Source: Stentor coeruleus
Lineage: Eukaryota; Ciliophora; Heterotrichea; Heterotrichida; Stentoridae
Direction of reading: 5' to 3'
Length of the DNA: 27,510 nucleotides
Assembly (NCBI GenBank): GCA_001970955.1
Contig: MPUH01000975.1
Span: 1 to 27,510, forward strand
In this document: in pieces, positions 19,129-27,510 of the stretch
Numbering within the stretch: position 1 is the first letter of the stretch
How the letters are laid out: each line of letters begins with the position of its first letter
Notes under the pieces: model-generated
What the model saw: the letters and a program-made list of their open reading frames with translations, nothing else
The model's database searches: none
Told to the model about the DNA's origin: nothing
Made by a program: the position numbers and the translations under genes

Positions 19129-19592
19129 TTATAACAATTTTTTAATTAAGTAAATGTTGTATATTTTTTGATAAATTAAGATTGGGTAGTCAAATAAAAA
19201 TTTGTGTGTGATAATCGAATGAATTGTGTTGTGGAAAATAATTAAAAATATAGCTAAGTATAAGAAAATAATAAATTAAACTATGTTATATTGAATATTT
19301 TTTAGCTTACAATTAAAAGTTAAAACACAAAATAAAAGTAATAAATTTGATATAACATAGTCATAAACAGTAAGAATTTGATCTCTTATGCATTTCCAAA
19401 CATACTAAAATAATCCCAAAAATTACAAAACACATAAAAAATCGAACAATTTCCAAATCTTATCCTCATCCAAAAAATCTACAACAACATATCCACAGCA
19501 ATCATATAATCTCTCGCCTAACCTCTCACATGCTCTTTCATAAAAATTATCTAGTTTTTGACATTTTTATTTGACTTCCGTTAATTATTTAA
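19129..19592. other. divergent intergenic region
   Basis: Left part (19130-19260) T/G-rich and right part (from about 19380) A/C-rich, as expected for a divergent promoter region between the small minus-strand gene and the plus-strand coiled-coil gene. No further features recognised. Confidence 0.5.
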
Positions 19593-20624
19593 ATGCTAAA
19601 GATCATTGTATATCTTGGAGTTCTAGTTCAATTAGCCATATCTGATTACTCGAAAGATCTCATTTCAATATTAAAACTAGAATACCAGTCATCAAAATCA
19701 CTAGAAAGAGTTGACCAGCTCTTAAGTGAGATAGCAGGAAGTTTAAGAAAATCTCAAGAACAAGATGATAGACTAAACAAAACACGACAAGCAGAATGCA
19801 CTGCAGAAATAACCTTCCTTGATAGGCCAATCGAAGTTATGTATTCAGAAATCACAAGGGCAAAACAAATCGTCGCTGATAAAGAACCAAAATTCAATAA
19901 AGTCCAAGCATTGCTTGGACAAAAACAACAAGAGCTCGACTTCTTAGCATCTTTTATATCAAATCAAGAAAATAAATATCTTCAACAAATCACAGAACTA
20001 AAAAATTCATATATCGAACATGAACAAGCTTTAAAAGCTGTTATAAACTCTCTTGATCTTCTTAAAGCTGCTGAATATGAAGTAACATCATCTAGTGTTC
20101 ATGATAATAAAGAACATACAGAAATAATTGGATTATCATTTTTACAATCAGATCAAGAATCTTTTTCACGTCTTGTAGATGTGATAATTGATATACAGAA
20201 AAATTTACAAGGTTATCTTGATGCAAATACAAAGAGAAAAGTTCAAATTGATGATGTGATAATTGATATACAGAAAAATTTACAAGGTTATCTTGATGCA
20301 AATACAAAGAGAAAAGTTCAAATTGATGAAGAATATAAAAACAAAGGGTTGTTAGAAGAAATTAGAGCTGGAGTTGGGGAGATTTGGAAAAATCTTGATC
20401 AAGAAAGTTTGGATTTGGCTGAGGATATTGAAGAAGCTAATAGGATGATTAGAGAAGCTTCTGAAGAATGTGGGTCAATGGTTAGGGCGAAAAGTGATAA
20501 AGAGACTGAATGTGGGGCTTGGACAAAACAGTTTTCTTATGAAACACAAAAACGTAATGAAGAAATGGCGATTATTGTTGAGATAATGGAGCAGATACAT
20601 TCTGATTTATCTGTATTGGAGTAG
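19593..20624 (+). CDS. secreted coiled-coil protein, possibly a granule-matrix (Grl/trichocyst-matrix-like) protein
   Basis: A 343-aa protein with a signal peptide (MLKIIVYLGVLVQLAIS). It is almost wholly helical and acidic, with only two Cys after the signal (C69 and one near 296-310 in ASEECGSM, plus ETECGAW). The C-terminal pattern C-x-W-x3-F-x3-T-x2-R-x2-E followed by IVEIMEQIHSDLS recalls ciliate granule-lattice and trichocyst-matrix proteins, which pack the cores of regulated secretory granules. This family call is inference from signal peptide, length and heptad pattern. Residues 196-220 are repeated exactly at 221-245 by a 75-bp in-frame tandem duplication. Removing one copy gives 318 aa. 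ATG 19593 is the first of the frame; stop is TAG. Confidence 0.6.
   Translation: MLKIIVYLGVLVQLAISDYSKDLISILKLEYQSSKSLERVDQLLSEIAGSLRKSQEQDDRLNKTRQAECTAEITFLDRPIEVMYSEITRAKQIVADKEPKFNKVQALLGQKQQELDFLASFISNQENKYLQQITELKNSYIEHEQALKAVINSLDLLKAAEYEVTSSSVHDNKEHTEIIGLSFLQSDQESFSRLVDVIIDIQKNLQGYLDANTKRKVQIDDVIIDIQKNLQGYLDANTKRKVQIDEEYKNKGLLEEIRAGVGEIWKNLDQESLDLAEDIEEANRMIREASEECGSMVRAKSDKETECGAWTKQFSYETQKRNEEMAIIVEIMEQIHSDLSVLE
20178..20252. repeat. 75-bp tandem repeat, copy 1
   Basis: Perfect copy of 20253-20327. Encodes 25 residues starting DVIIDIQKNLQGYLDANTKR. Confidence 0.95.
20253..20327. repeat. 75-bp tandem repeat, copy 2
   Basis: Second perfect copy, in frame with the first. No base differs between copies. 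Confidence 0.95.
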
Positions 20625-20773
20625 TATATATTTGGTAAGTTTTAAATACAAAATATTGTGATCAAATTTTGATTTTCTTTTAAATTTGGCGATTTTTTAT
20701 TAGGAAATAGTTTTAAATGATTTCTTCAAATGATTATGGTTATACTAACTATAATTTATAGATTAAGACAGTT

Positions 20774-21517
20774 TTATTCAAGTTTTATAATTTCTTTATG
20801 AATGTTCTTAATCTCAGAATCAGTAAGTTTTCTTTGCTGAGACCTGGTCACCATCGTGTTTATTTCGCTTACAAGATCAAGTTTAGGTAAAGATTTAAAC
20901 CTTTTCATTTTCTCTGAAGAAGTATATTCTTGACACTTACTAAGAATATTCTCAATATGTTTTATACGTGTTTGATTTACATTACCGATAGGTTGTCTAT
21001 CTGCTATAGGATTTAAAACAATGTTTTTAGTTGTTAAAAGACCATAAGGTTTATAGTCTCTGAACTGTTCAGGTTTCTTTATTATACGAGATGTTAATGA
21101 TTTCTTTTCTTTCGTCATACTTTTTTTAGTTTTATTCTTTGTAAGCTCATCGTATATGCTCATAAAACCAGCTTGTTTGAGGAATTTATACTTCCCATTA
21201 CCCATTAGGTCTATTAATGATATAGATTGGGAACTTATGCCAAAACCCAATGGTGATGGTTTCTTGTTACTGAATGGGAGCTTTGGTTTGCCCATCATTT
21301 CGAAAAAAGATTTCCTTCTATCGTTTTTAATGCTTTCTGACTTGTTATGAGTTAATTTTGCTGTAAAGGTATTCATACACTCAGCTTCAAAGACAAAATG
21401 TACTGGAGTTGAATTTATATTTTTCAGTTCTGGCGATATTTCTGTAGTCAGAAATGGTGTTTTGCCATGAGATATACCCTTATAACCCAGGCTACGTCGT
21501 GCATTTTTCACATCCAT
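20774..21517 (-). CDS. basic hypothetical protein
   Basis: A 247-aa protein starting MDVKNARRSLGYKGISHGKT. I do not recognise the family. It is rich in Lys, Ser and Arg, has no signal peptide or membrane segment, and seems largely disordered with a helical C-terminus (TDSEIKNIHKEIIKLE). Basic clusters include KNKTKKSMTKEKKSL. Short proline motifs (GKPKLPFSNKKPSPLGFG) suggest binding sites for partners. It could be a cytoskeletal or nuclear protein, but nothing decides this. It is convergent with the granule-matrix-like gene, about 150 bp apart. The upstream flank 21520-22050 is strongly G-over-C, as for other minus-strand genes. Stop is TAA. Confidence 0.75.
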   Translation of the reverse strand: MDVKNARRSLGYKGISHGKTPFLTTEISPELKNINSTPVHFVFEAECMNTFTAKLTHNKSESIKNDRRKSFFEMMGKPKLPFSNKKPSPLGFGISSQSISLIDLMGNGKYKFLKQAGFMSIYDELTKNKTKKSMTKEKKSLTSRIIKKPEQFRDYKPYGLLTTKNIVLNPIADRQPIGNVNQTRIKHIENILSKCQEYTSSEKMKRFKSLPKLDLVSEINTMVTRSQQRKLTDSEIKNIHKEIIKLE

Positions 21518-22518
21518 TAGTTTACATAAGATTCTCTTTTTTTCACCTATTTGACCAAAAACACACTATGAAGTATTTTATAGGTTTTTAAGCTTGGTTT
21601 CTTTTGTAAAAACTTAAACTTAAGGTTTTTGAAGATTTTTTTAATTGTAAATTCGGTTACATGACTTTTTCTAAGATTTAAATTGTTGATTGTAGAGATT
21701 TTATGGGTTTAAGATAGGTGGGGTTGTGGGGGGTATTAAAGGTTTGGATACAAAAAGTTAGTATTGAAAATAGGGTTTTTATTATAGGATAAGCGAAATA
21801 TGTATTTAGATATGTTGAGGATTTTTAAGTAAAAGATAATAAATCATTAATTTTAAGTTGGAAATTTGCTTTTGAAATTATGCTTATGATTTGAATGTGA
21901 GAAAAATGTACATGGTTGAGTTATTAAGTTTTAAAGGATGAGCTTATTGGAAATAAAACTATGTAAATTTTTGAAATTGGATTTAAAATTGTAAAACTTG
22001 ATAGTTTATAATATTTACGAAATGGTATGAGCTTTTAAATTCTAAATTTCCTTTTCATATTTTCTGTCTTTGCACTATAATCACAGAAGGAAAAGCTAAT
22101 ATAACATAAACTAAACTAAAATCTCATAGCCTAATCAGTTATAAAATACCATTCTCTACATAAAATAATAAATCAACTAAAATTATATAACAATTCAACT
22201 TGATCAAAAAAGCCACCAAAACTGCATGCATAATTATTTAAAACCCTAGTATTATATGAACTAAAAATCAAAAAAATACAAAAATTCAGCATAAATCCTA
22301 TAATTTCTTTAAATAGCATACCATAATCCATTCCAAAAAAAAAATTTTCTCACTAAAGCCCACACCCTATTAATACAAACATAAACCCCTTAAATAAACC
22401 TCCCATTCCTACCTCTAAACTTCTAAACTTCTAAACCTCCAAACTTCCCCTCCCTAAAAATCCTCTAATCCTTCAACACAACCCAAAACATCTTCAAAAT
22501 CCATAATAATACTTACCA
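21518..22518. other. 1-kb intergenic region with a sharp composition switch
   Basis: From 21540 to about 22060 the plus strand is G/T-rich, with a dense G tract at about 21717-21734. From about 22080 to 22510 it is A/C-rich with almost no G, including a C-rich pyrimidine stretch near 22400-22480. The switch probably separates the 5' flank of the basic-protein gene from the 3' flank of NDUFS8. No gene seen. Confidence 0.6.
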
Positions 22519-23193
22519 TTATCTATGTTTAAACACACTCTCAAGATTCCTAGCAATTTGAGCTTCCCATCTATCTCCATTATCAATAAGCCTAGCTTTT
22601 GTATAAATCATTTCATGATGGTTCTCAGTAGCAAACTCATAGTTCGATGTCATAACGATCGCATCGACTGGGCATGCTTCCTGACAGAACCCACAATAAA
22701 TGCATTTAGTCATATCAATATCATACCTAGTTGTCTTCCTAGCACCATCAGGTCTTGGTTCAGTTTCAATAGTAATGGCATAAGCTGGACAAGTAACTTC
22801 ACATAATTTGCAAGCAATACATCTCTCTTCTCCTGTTGGATATCTTCTTAATGCATGTTCACCTCTAAAAAGAGGACTAAGTGGACCTTTTTCCATTGGA
22901 TAGTTTATAGTAACTTCAGTTTCAACAGAATGCATCCCTACAGCAAAGACTATTTTAAGAATATCTGAAGCCCAATACTTTTTATGCCATCTGCTTATTA
23001 AACTATCAATATCTACATCAGTTCTAACTTCATTGGCTACTGGAGGTAATTCGAGTTTAGAACTATAGTAATAATCCATATGAGGCATGTAATGAGGATG
23101 ATTAGAGTCTAATGGAGCTTTTGTACTATTGTAGAGCTGCCCATCATTACCTTTTTGTATTTGGGCAAAACTACGTAAAATGCTTCGCATCAT
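22519..23193 (-). CDS. NDUFS8: mitochondrial complex I iron-sulfur subunit NDUFS8 (TYKY, NuoI)
   Basis: A 224-aa protein close to the family's usual length of about 210. It carries two [4Fe-4S] ferredoxin motifs: C125-x2-C128-x2-C131-x3-C135-P ([12 protein letters not shown]) and C164-x2-C167-x2-C170-x3-C174-P ([12 protein letters not shown]). These hold clusters N6a and N6b, which pass electrons toward the quinone in NADH:ubiquinone oxidoreductase. [21 protein letters not shown] is diagnostic for the subunit. The N-terminus ([14 protein letters not shown]), basic and without acidic residues, fits a mitochondrial targeting peptide. Two adjacent ATGs make the start Met1 or Met2. It lies between two minus-strand genes with no functional link, and ends at TAA. 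Confidence 0.96.
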   Translation of the reverse strand: MMRSILRSFAQIQKGNDGQLYNSTKAPLDSNHPHYMPHMDYYYSSKLELPPVANEVRTDVDIDSLISRWHKKYWASDILKIVFAVGMHSVETEVTINYPMEKGPLSPLFRGEHALRRYPTGEERCIACKLCEVTCPAYAITIETEPRPDGARKTTRYDIDMTKCIYCGFCQEACPVDAIVMTSNYEFATENHHEMIYTKARLIDNGDRWEAQIARNLESVFKHR

Positions 23194-23733
23194 TTTTTAT
23201 TGTATACTAGCCATAAGATTTGAATTTATTGATTTGGTTTGTGAAGTTTTTGGGGGTTTTTTTTATTTTGAGATTGAGATGTTGGTGTTAAGAATTAGAT
23301 GTGGGGTTTTTTGGTTGTGAGGGTTTTGGTTTTTTGGAGATGTGGGTATGAATATGGATATGAGGAAGTTTAGTGAGGATGGGCTTTTTTGAAAGATTTG
23401 TGGGTTTGAGTTTTTTATTTTTTTTATAGGATGTGAAGAGAAATTGCTGGTTTTAAATTGATATGATTAGATGAATATAAGGGTGACTAGAGTAGTTTAT
23501 GTTAAATACCGTTATTATAAACCTACTTTTGAAAGATGACATTTAGTAAAAAATCAATATTTCCATAACCTAAAATAGCAATCTTTATTACAAATTTCAA
23601 TTAATCATTAACAATATTAGCATAACTACATCAAAAAGCATTTCTAACCATCCTAAACTAAAAAATCCAAAACACACAACTATTATAAAAAAAACGCATT
23701 CTTAATACTTCAATATCATTTTTACCATATAAA
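23194..23733. other. intergenic, no gene seen
   Basis: G/T-rich from 23210 to about 23500 with T and G runs, then A/C-rich from about 23520 to the CDPK stop. Same polarity switch as in the other minus-minus intervals. No coding frame recognised. Confidence 0.6.
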
Positions 23734-25230
23734 TTAAATTGAAATATCTGTTTGACTATCTAAAGCATCAACAAGCAAATCTTCAAATTCATAAATATCA
23801 ATGCACCCATCCCCATTTGTATCAACTTGATTCATTATCTCCCTAATAAGTTTCTCAGTTATTACCGCACCATCTGATAAGCCATGACTAAGTTCATCAA
23901 ACTCAATAACCCCATTGCTATTTTCATCAAAAAAATTAAAAGCTTGAAGAAGGTTTTCTTTCGTGCAAATTTTTTTACTTTTAATAGTCGCTCTTAAAAA
24001 CTCTGTATAATCAATATACCCATTTTTATCACTATCAGCATTTTCCATAATAAACTCTGAATACATTAAAGCTTCTTCATATGGCATTTCATTTTTAAAC
24101 AAATCTAATAACTCATTTTGAGTAATAATTCCATCACAATTAGTATCAACAAGATTAAAAACTTTTTCTTCTACTTTAAATTGGTTTGGATCCATGATTT
24201 TTGATATGATAAATGTGTGAATTGCTTCTCTGATTTTTGAAGTCTTTTTAAAATTCTTCATTCTTTTGACTACATTTTTGATTTCAATGCTTGAAACTCT
24301 TTTGTGAAATTTGCTTCTTATCCATGGATGCATACAAGCATCTTTAGCTGTAATTCTTTTATTAGGATCAGGTTCTAATAATTTGTATAATAAATCTTTA
24401 GCATCTTTTGATATATAGGCACAGTCTTTTTCTATATTGATTTTTGGATGTTTAAGTATTTCAAATATTTCATCGTCTGTACCATCGTAAGGAGGATGAC
24501 CTACAAAAAGAATATATAAGATTATCCCACAGCTCCATATGTCACATATTTCAGTGTATTTACCTTTAATGATTTCTGGGGCCATGTAGAGAGGAGTTCC
24601 GTAGATGCCTCGGTTGTACCCTGAGGAAAAGAATGTTGCGGAATCAAAGTCGATTATTTTTAGCTCAAAGGCATCCTTTTTTGTTAGTAGAATATTTTCA
24701 GGTTTGATATCTCTATGTATGATTTTTTTACCATGCAAATAAGTAAGTCCAGATAGTATCTGGTTCATAATCTCAGCAGCCTGTGCTTCATTAAAAACTT
24801 TCTGCTCGACAATTTTATCAAATAAATCCCCTCCAGTCAACAACTCTAATACAATATAAAAATTCGTATCATCTTCAAAGAATTCGTAAATTCTTGGTAA
24901 ATTAGGATGGTCAACAGTTTTAAGAATTTCAACTTCTTTAAAAACACTTCTTGTAATTACTTCATCAGGTGGTAAGTCAGCTTTTGAAATAATTTTTACA
25001 ACTCTTTCATCATTTGTTGGTTTATGAATACATTTTCTTATAGTCCCATTTCTCCCAGACCCTAAGACAGTATCGAATTTGTATAAGCTATAAATCGACC
25101 CTTCATTTTCCTTGACAAAAATCCCTGGACTAAAAATAAGCTCATCTTCATTGTATATTATATTACTTTTGCCTTTAAGGTTTGGGGGTAAAGCTACTGG
25201 TATTTGATCTCTGCTGCATAAATTTCCCAT
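23734..25230 (-). CDS. calcium-dependent protein kinase (CDPK)
   Basis: A 498-aa Ser/Thr kinase of the CDPK class found in plants, ciliates and apicomplexans. The N-terminus MGNLCSRD has Gly2 and Cys5, fitting myristoylation and palmitoylation for membrane attachment. The kinase domain (about 48-304) has the Gly loop GSGRNG (57-62), Lys79, HRDIKPEN (172-179) and APE (217-219). The DFG triplet is DFD (194-196), an unusual change. A junction helix follows (about 305-345), then four canonical EF loops at 362-373, 399-410, 435-446 and 470-481, each with Glu at position 12. Ca2+ binding to these hands is expected to relieve autoinhibition (family knowledge). The start context is TTATAAATG; stop is TAA. 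No intron is present. Confidence 0.95.
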   Translation of the reverse strand: MGNLCSRDQIPVALPPNLKGKSNIIYNEDELIFSPGIFVKENEGSIYSLYKFDTVLGSGRNGTIRKCIHKPTNDERVVKIISKADLPPDEVITRSVFKEVEILKTVDHPNLPRIYEFFEDDTNFYIVLELLTGGDLFDKIVEQKVFNEAQAAEIMNQILSGLTYLHGKKIIHRDIKPENILLTKKDAFELKIIDFDSATFFSSGYNRGIYGTPLYMAPEIIKGKYTEICDIWSCGIILYILFVGHPPYDGTDDEIFEILKHPKINIEKDCAYISKDAKDLLYKLLEPDPNKRITAKDACMHPWIRSKFHKRVSSIEIKNVVKRMKNFKKTSKIREAIHTFIISKIMDPNQFKVEEKVFNLVDTNCDGIITQNELLDLFKNEMPYEEALMYSEFIMENADSDKNGYIDYTEFLRATIKSKKICTKENLLQAFNFFDENSNGVIEFDELSHGLSDGAVITEKLIREIMNQVDTNGDGCIDIYEFEDLLVDALDSQTDISI

Positions 25231-26479
25231 TTATAAGTTATAAAGGTAAAGGAAATCACATTTTTATTTGCAATTAAAAAGTTTTGATAAACTTTTTGGA
25301 TAGATTATTTTGGTAATTATTTGAGAAAGTTATGATTAGACGATGATAGATTATATGGAAATAAAGGCTTTAGATGAATTTTGTTTTATTGTTTGGGTTG
25401 GGTAGTTATTTAGATCAGTGTGATATGATTGGGAAAATAGTTTTTGTTGGGAAATGGATTTAATGTTTTGTAATAAATACTTGGTATTTTAAGAGAGAAA
25501 TCGTTTTTTATTATCTTTTTATTGTGTGATAATTACTTCTAGAATGCTTTTTGGTTTATTATGTATGTAAGTGATAAAAAAATAGGTTATAGGAAATACA
25601 TTTAGGAATTGCTGATGTGTTTAATCAATATTGAATTAGATTTTTTTACAAAAAAATATTTAACCCAGTAAAAGAATCTAAATTTAATAAGATAAACAAA
25701 TAGTTTATAAATCAAGTTTGATTTTTTTAATATGGATACATCAAATATTTTTTTGAGATAAAAGATATATAGTTTGGGGAAATAATGGTATAATTTTAAA
25801 ACTTAAAACCTAATCTGCATAAGAAGATATTTATCTGGTAATAGAATCTTTATAATTTTTTTTGAGATATCGTATTTATATGTATAAGTGCTTTGTTTTA
25901 GTAATGAAGTTTTTGATTAAAAAATAATTTAAAGTTTTTAAAGCTCTTAGTTTTGACTACACACCCTGAGTACTTAAAATTTTCCGTATATTTACTATAT
26001 CTTTTCAATACTTGATTTATTCATGAACCTTCACTAAGAAAGATGAAATTTAAAATTTTTCAAGTGTTATTTTGGTATTTTCTTACCTTAAAGCTTATCA
26101 CATATTAAAATTCCAAATCGTAAATTAATCTTACGATAAATTTTTATCACACATATTTCCATCATTAGCCACATAAATTTATAAGCTAATATTTAGTCAT
26201 CATTATATCATTTAAAAAATTAAATAAACTCTTATCCTAGTATTCATCCATAATATCAAAATTCCTTTAAATATAACTTACTAAATATATTAAAAATCTT
26301 ATAATATGCTAAAATACAAAAAGGGTATAATATTTTAATAATAATGCTAACATTTCAAACTGATATTTCTACACTCTATTTATCTTCTTAATTATTACTT
26401 TACTTAAATAAATACTTATCACACAAAATACAATCTACCTTATATAATCAATTATTTTCTTAATTATCTCTTGTAAAAA
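25231..26479. other. 1.2-kb intergenic region, no gene seen
   Basis: G over C from 25231 to about 25900 (5' flank of the CDPK gene) and C over G from about 26090 to 26479 (3' flank of the small MGxxC gene). I looked for coding frames and structured RNA and found none that I can support. Confidence 0.55.
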
Positions 26480-26779
26480 TTACGTATAGCATGGAGGAGA
26501 AAGATTTTCTGATTTGCAAAATGGAGAATTCTCAAGAGTTGATATAGTCCAGTGATCTTCATCAGGTTTAAAGTCTGAATAAGTGCATCGACGAATTGAT
26601 GCATGCTCACTTGGTGATGGCAAAACAAGAGTTGCCAAAACTTCTTCTGATTCTGAATCACTTGCTGAATTTGATAGTGGAAAACCTTGAGGTTTCAATG
26701 ATTCTGGCACATATATGCCTTTAATTATATGAACTTCGTTTTCCTTTTCGGCATCACATGTTGTGCATAGCGAACCCAT
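26480..26779 (-). CDS. small MGxxC protein, probably lipid-anchored
   Basis: A 99-aa protein starting MGSLCTTCDAEKENEVHIIK. The open frame extends upstream, but the first ATG is at 26779; earlier codons are hydrophobic and non-ATG, so this start is chosen. Gly2 followed by Cys5 and Cys8 fits N-myristoylation plus palmitoylation. The body is acidic and Ser-rich (SNSASDSESEEV), with several Ser-Pro or Ser-Glu sites that could be phosphorylated. It ends SPPCYT. No known domain recognised. Likely a small membrane-attached signalling or adaptor protein (inference). It is divergent to the PX-domain gene about 300 bp away. Confidence 0.6.
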   Translation of the reverse strand: MGSLCTTCDAEKENEVHIIKGIYVPESLKPQGFPLSNSASDSESEEVLATLVLPSPSEHASIRRCTYSDFKPDEDHWTISTLENSPFCKSENLSPPCYT

Positions 26780-27081
26780 TATTATATATAAAATGCTTGT
26801 TATATTTAAGTAAATTATGCTGAAAAATATAATAAACTCTAAAAACAATGCAATTAGGGTTTATATATATAGAATTATAGCACCCTTTATTATAAATTTC
26901 TAACTCCTGAAATATTATCTTAAGATTAGCAAAGCTATTATGAGAAACATAATTTTTATAACAAATTAGTATAAAGATAACAAAACTCATACACCAAAAA
27001 GAGAAATAAAAACAAATAAGATTATAAAAGTTGGGAAAATATAATTATTATCTAAACAGTAAATAGGACAATATAATAAAC
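26780..27081. other. divergent intergenic region
   Basis: Very AT-rich, about 300 bp between the MGxxC gene and the PX gene. It contains several TATATA-like runs near 26780-26880. Overlapping minus-strand frames here are low-complexity and are not called. Confidence 0.5.
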
Positions 27082-27510
27082 ATGAATGAGGATGAATTGC
27101 GGGTAAAAAAGCAAACCTTTCTAAACGAAGAAATTATCGAAAAAAATTTCAGTCCTGAACTTTTCATAGAGTTTTGCGAAAAAGGTAAAGGTGCAGATAT
27201 AGATTTATGGACTTTTGAAGAACTCAAAGAATGTGTCAGAGCTTTTACAACTCAAAAACCCCCTGAGGAATATGGCAAAATAGATATTTTAGATTGTAAA
27301 ACTATTGCCCCAACATGTCTTACAGAAGAAGTAGTCAAAGTTGTAATTACAAAACCTGAAAAAGTTCAAGGGACTATTTCAAAATTCTTCTTTTTCTATG
27401 TTGTCACTTATCCTTTAGGTTATAGTGTCCAGCGAAAACTAAGTGATTTTCAGTGGCTTAGAGAAAGCTTGATTCATGAATTCCCAGGGTATTTTATCCC
27501 CCACATCTCC
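27082..27510 (+). CDS. PX-domain protein, 5' part only
   Basis: Open from ATG 27082 to the right edge (143 codons, no stop). The N-terminus is acidic and helical (MNEDELRVKKQTFLNEEIIE) with a tryptophan-containing helix (DLWTFEELKECVRAF, about 42-56). From about 85 a PX fold begins: VVKVVITKPEKV, FFFYVVTYPLGYSVQRKLSDFQWLRESL, then EFPGYFIPHI. The RKLSDFQWLR and FPG-x3-P motifs are diagnostic; the Arg of the first would contact phosphatidylinositol 3-phosphate. PX proteins such as sorting nexins act on endosomal membranes (family knowledge). The rest of the gene, perhaps with a BAR or kinase-like part, lies beyond the window. Confidence 0.85.
   Translation, partial: MNEDELRVKKQTFLNEEIIEKNFSPELFIEFCEKGKGADIDLWTFEELKECVRAFTTQKPPEEYGKIDILDCKTIAPTCLTEEVVKVVITKPEKVQGTISKFFFFYVVTYPLGYSVQRKLSDFQWLRESLIHEFPGYFIPHIS

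Noticed and set aside
21717..21734. G-rich tract as a telomere or functional G-quadruplex
   Set aside because: A single short tract within a generally G/T-rich 5' flank; no repeat unit, and four clean G runs are not present.
26754..26990. 78-codon minus-strand frame overlapping the MGxxC gene start
   Set aside because: AT-rich Asn/Ile/Tyr composition in the divergent promoter region; overlaps a better-supported gene.
1..27510. Reassigned stop codons, as in many ciliates
   Set aside because: TAA, TAG and TGA all end good genes, and none occurs inside the long conserved genes except within the two 15-nt introns or beside duplications.
1..27510. tRNA genes, CRISPR arrays, intact transposons
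   Set aside because: No B-box-like GGTTCGA context in a foldable setting, no regularly spaced repeats, and no transposase or reverse transcriptase frame was seen.

Overview
The window looks like nuclear DNA from a heterotrich ciliate close to Stentor. Two genes only read through if a 15-nt intron is removed (6105-6119 and 7864-7878). Both introns run GTAA...ATATAG with an A at position 10, the tiny-intron class known from heterotrichs. The code appears standard: TAA, TAG and TGA all end convincing genes, and tryptophan in the long genes is read as TGG. The DNA is very AT-rich. The gene set fits a ciliate: a CDPK, an SK-type K+ channel, a P4-ATPase, a secretory-granule-matrix-like coiled coil and a REJ/PKD-type surface protein. 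I assign the lineage by inference, not by database match.

Layout, left to right. Position 1-32 may hold the first codons of a minus-strand gene. An ankyrin-type gene (519-1630, minus) is broken by an N-flanked duplication that looks like an assembly join. A large REJ/PKD-like membrane protein (2094-6825, minus) is broken by a 46-bp tandem duplication and carries one 15-nt intron. A secreted EF-hand protein (7603-8037, minus) has the second intron. A possibly decayed coding stretch (8369-8930, plus) precedes an SK-like Ca2+-activated K+ channel (8996-10309, plus). An ankyrin-SAM-SAM protein (10719-12089, minus) starts only 14 nt after the stop of a P4-ATPase lipid flippase (12104-15691, minus). 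A U3 snoRNA gene (15934-16127, plus) has a TATA box and a T-run terminator. Then come a B-box/kelch protein (16946-18232, plus), a 59-codon small gene (18949-19128, minus), a granule-matrix-like coiled coil (19593-20624, plus), an unrecognised basic protein (20774-21517, minus), complex I subunit NDUFS8 (22519-23193, minus), a CDPK (23734-25230, minus), a small MGxxC protein (26480-26779, minus) and the 5' part of a PX-domain gene (27082 to the right edge, plus).

No operon, defence island, CRISPR array or intact mobile element is visible. Several products share a theme of membrane and calcium signalling (SK channel, CDPK, EF-hand protein, flippase, PX protein, three N-terminal MGxxC proteins), but these are ordinary eukaryotic genes and shared regulation is not shown. 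The most useful points are the two tiny introns that reunite split frames, the U3 gene with a plant-like promoter layout, the 14-nt flippase/ANK-SAM junction, the small 59-aa gene, a G/C skew that marks gene polarity between genes, and a cluster of perfect short duplications that are probably partly assembly artefacts.
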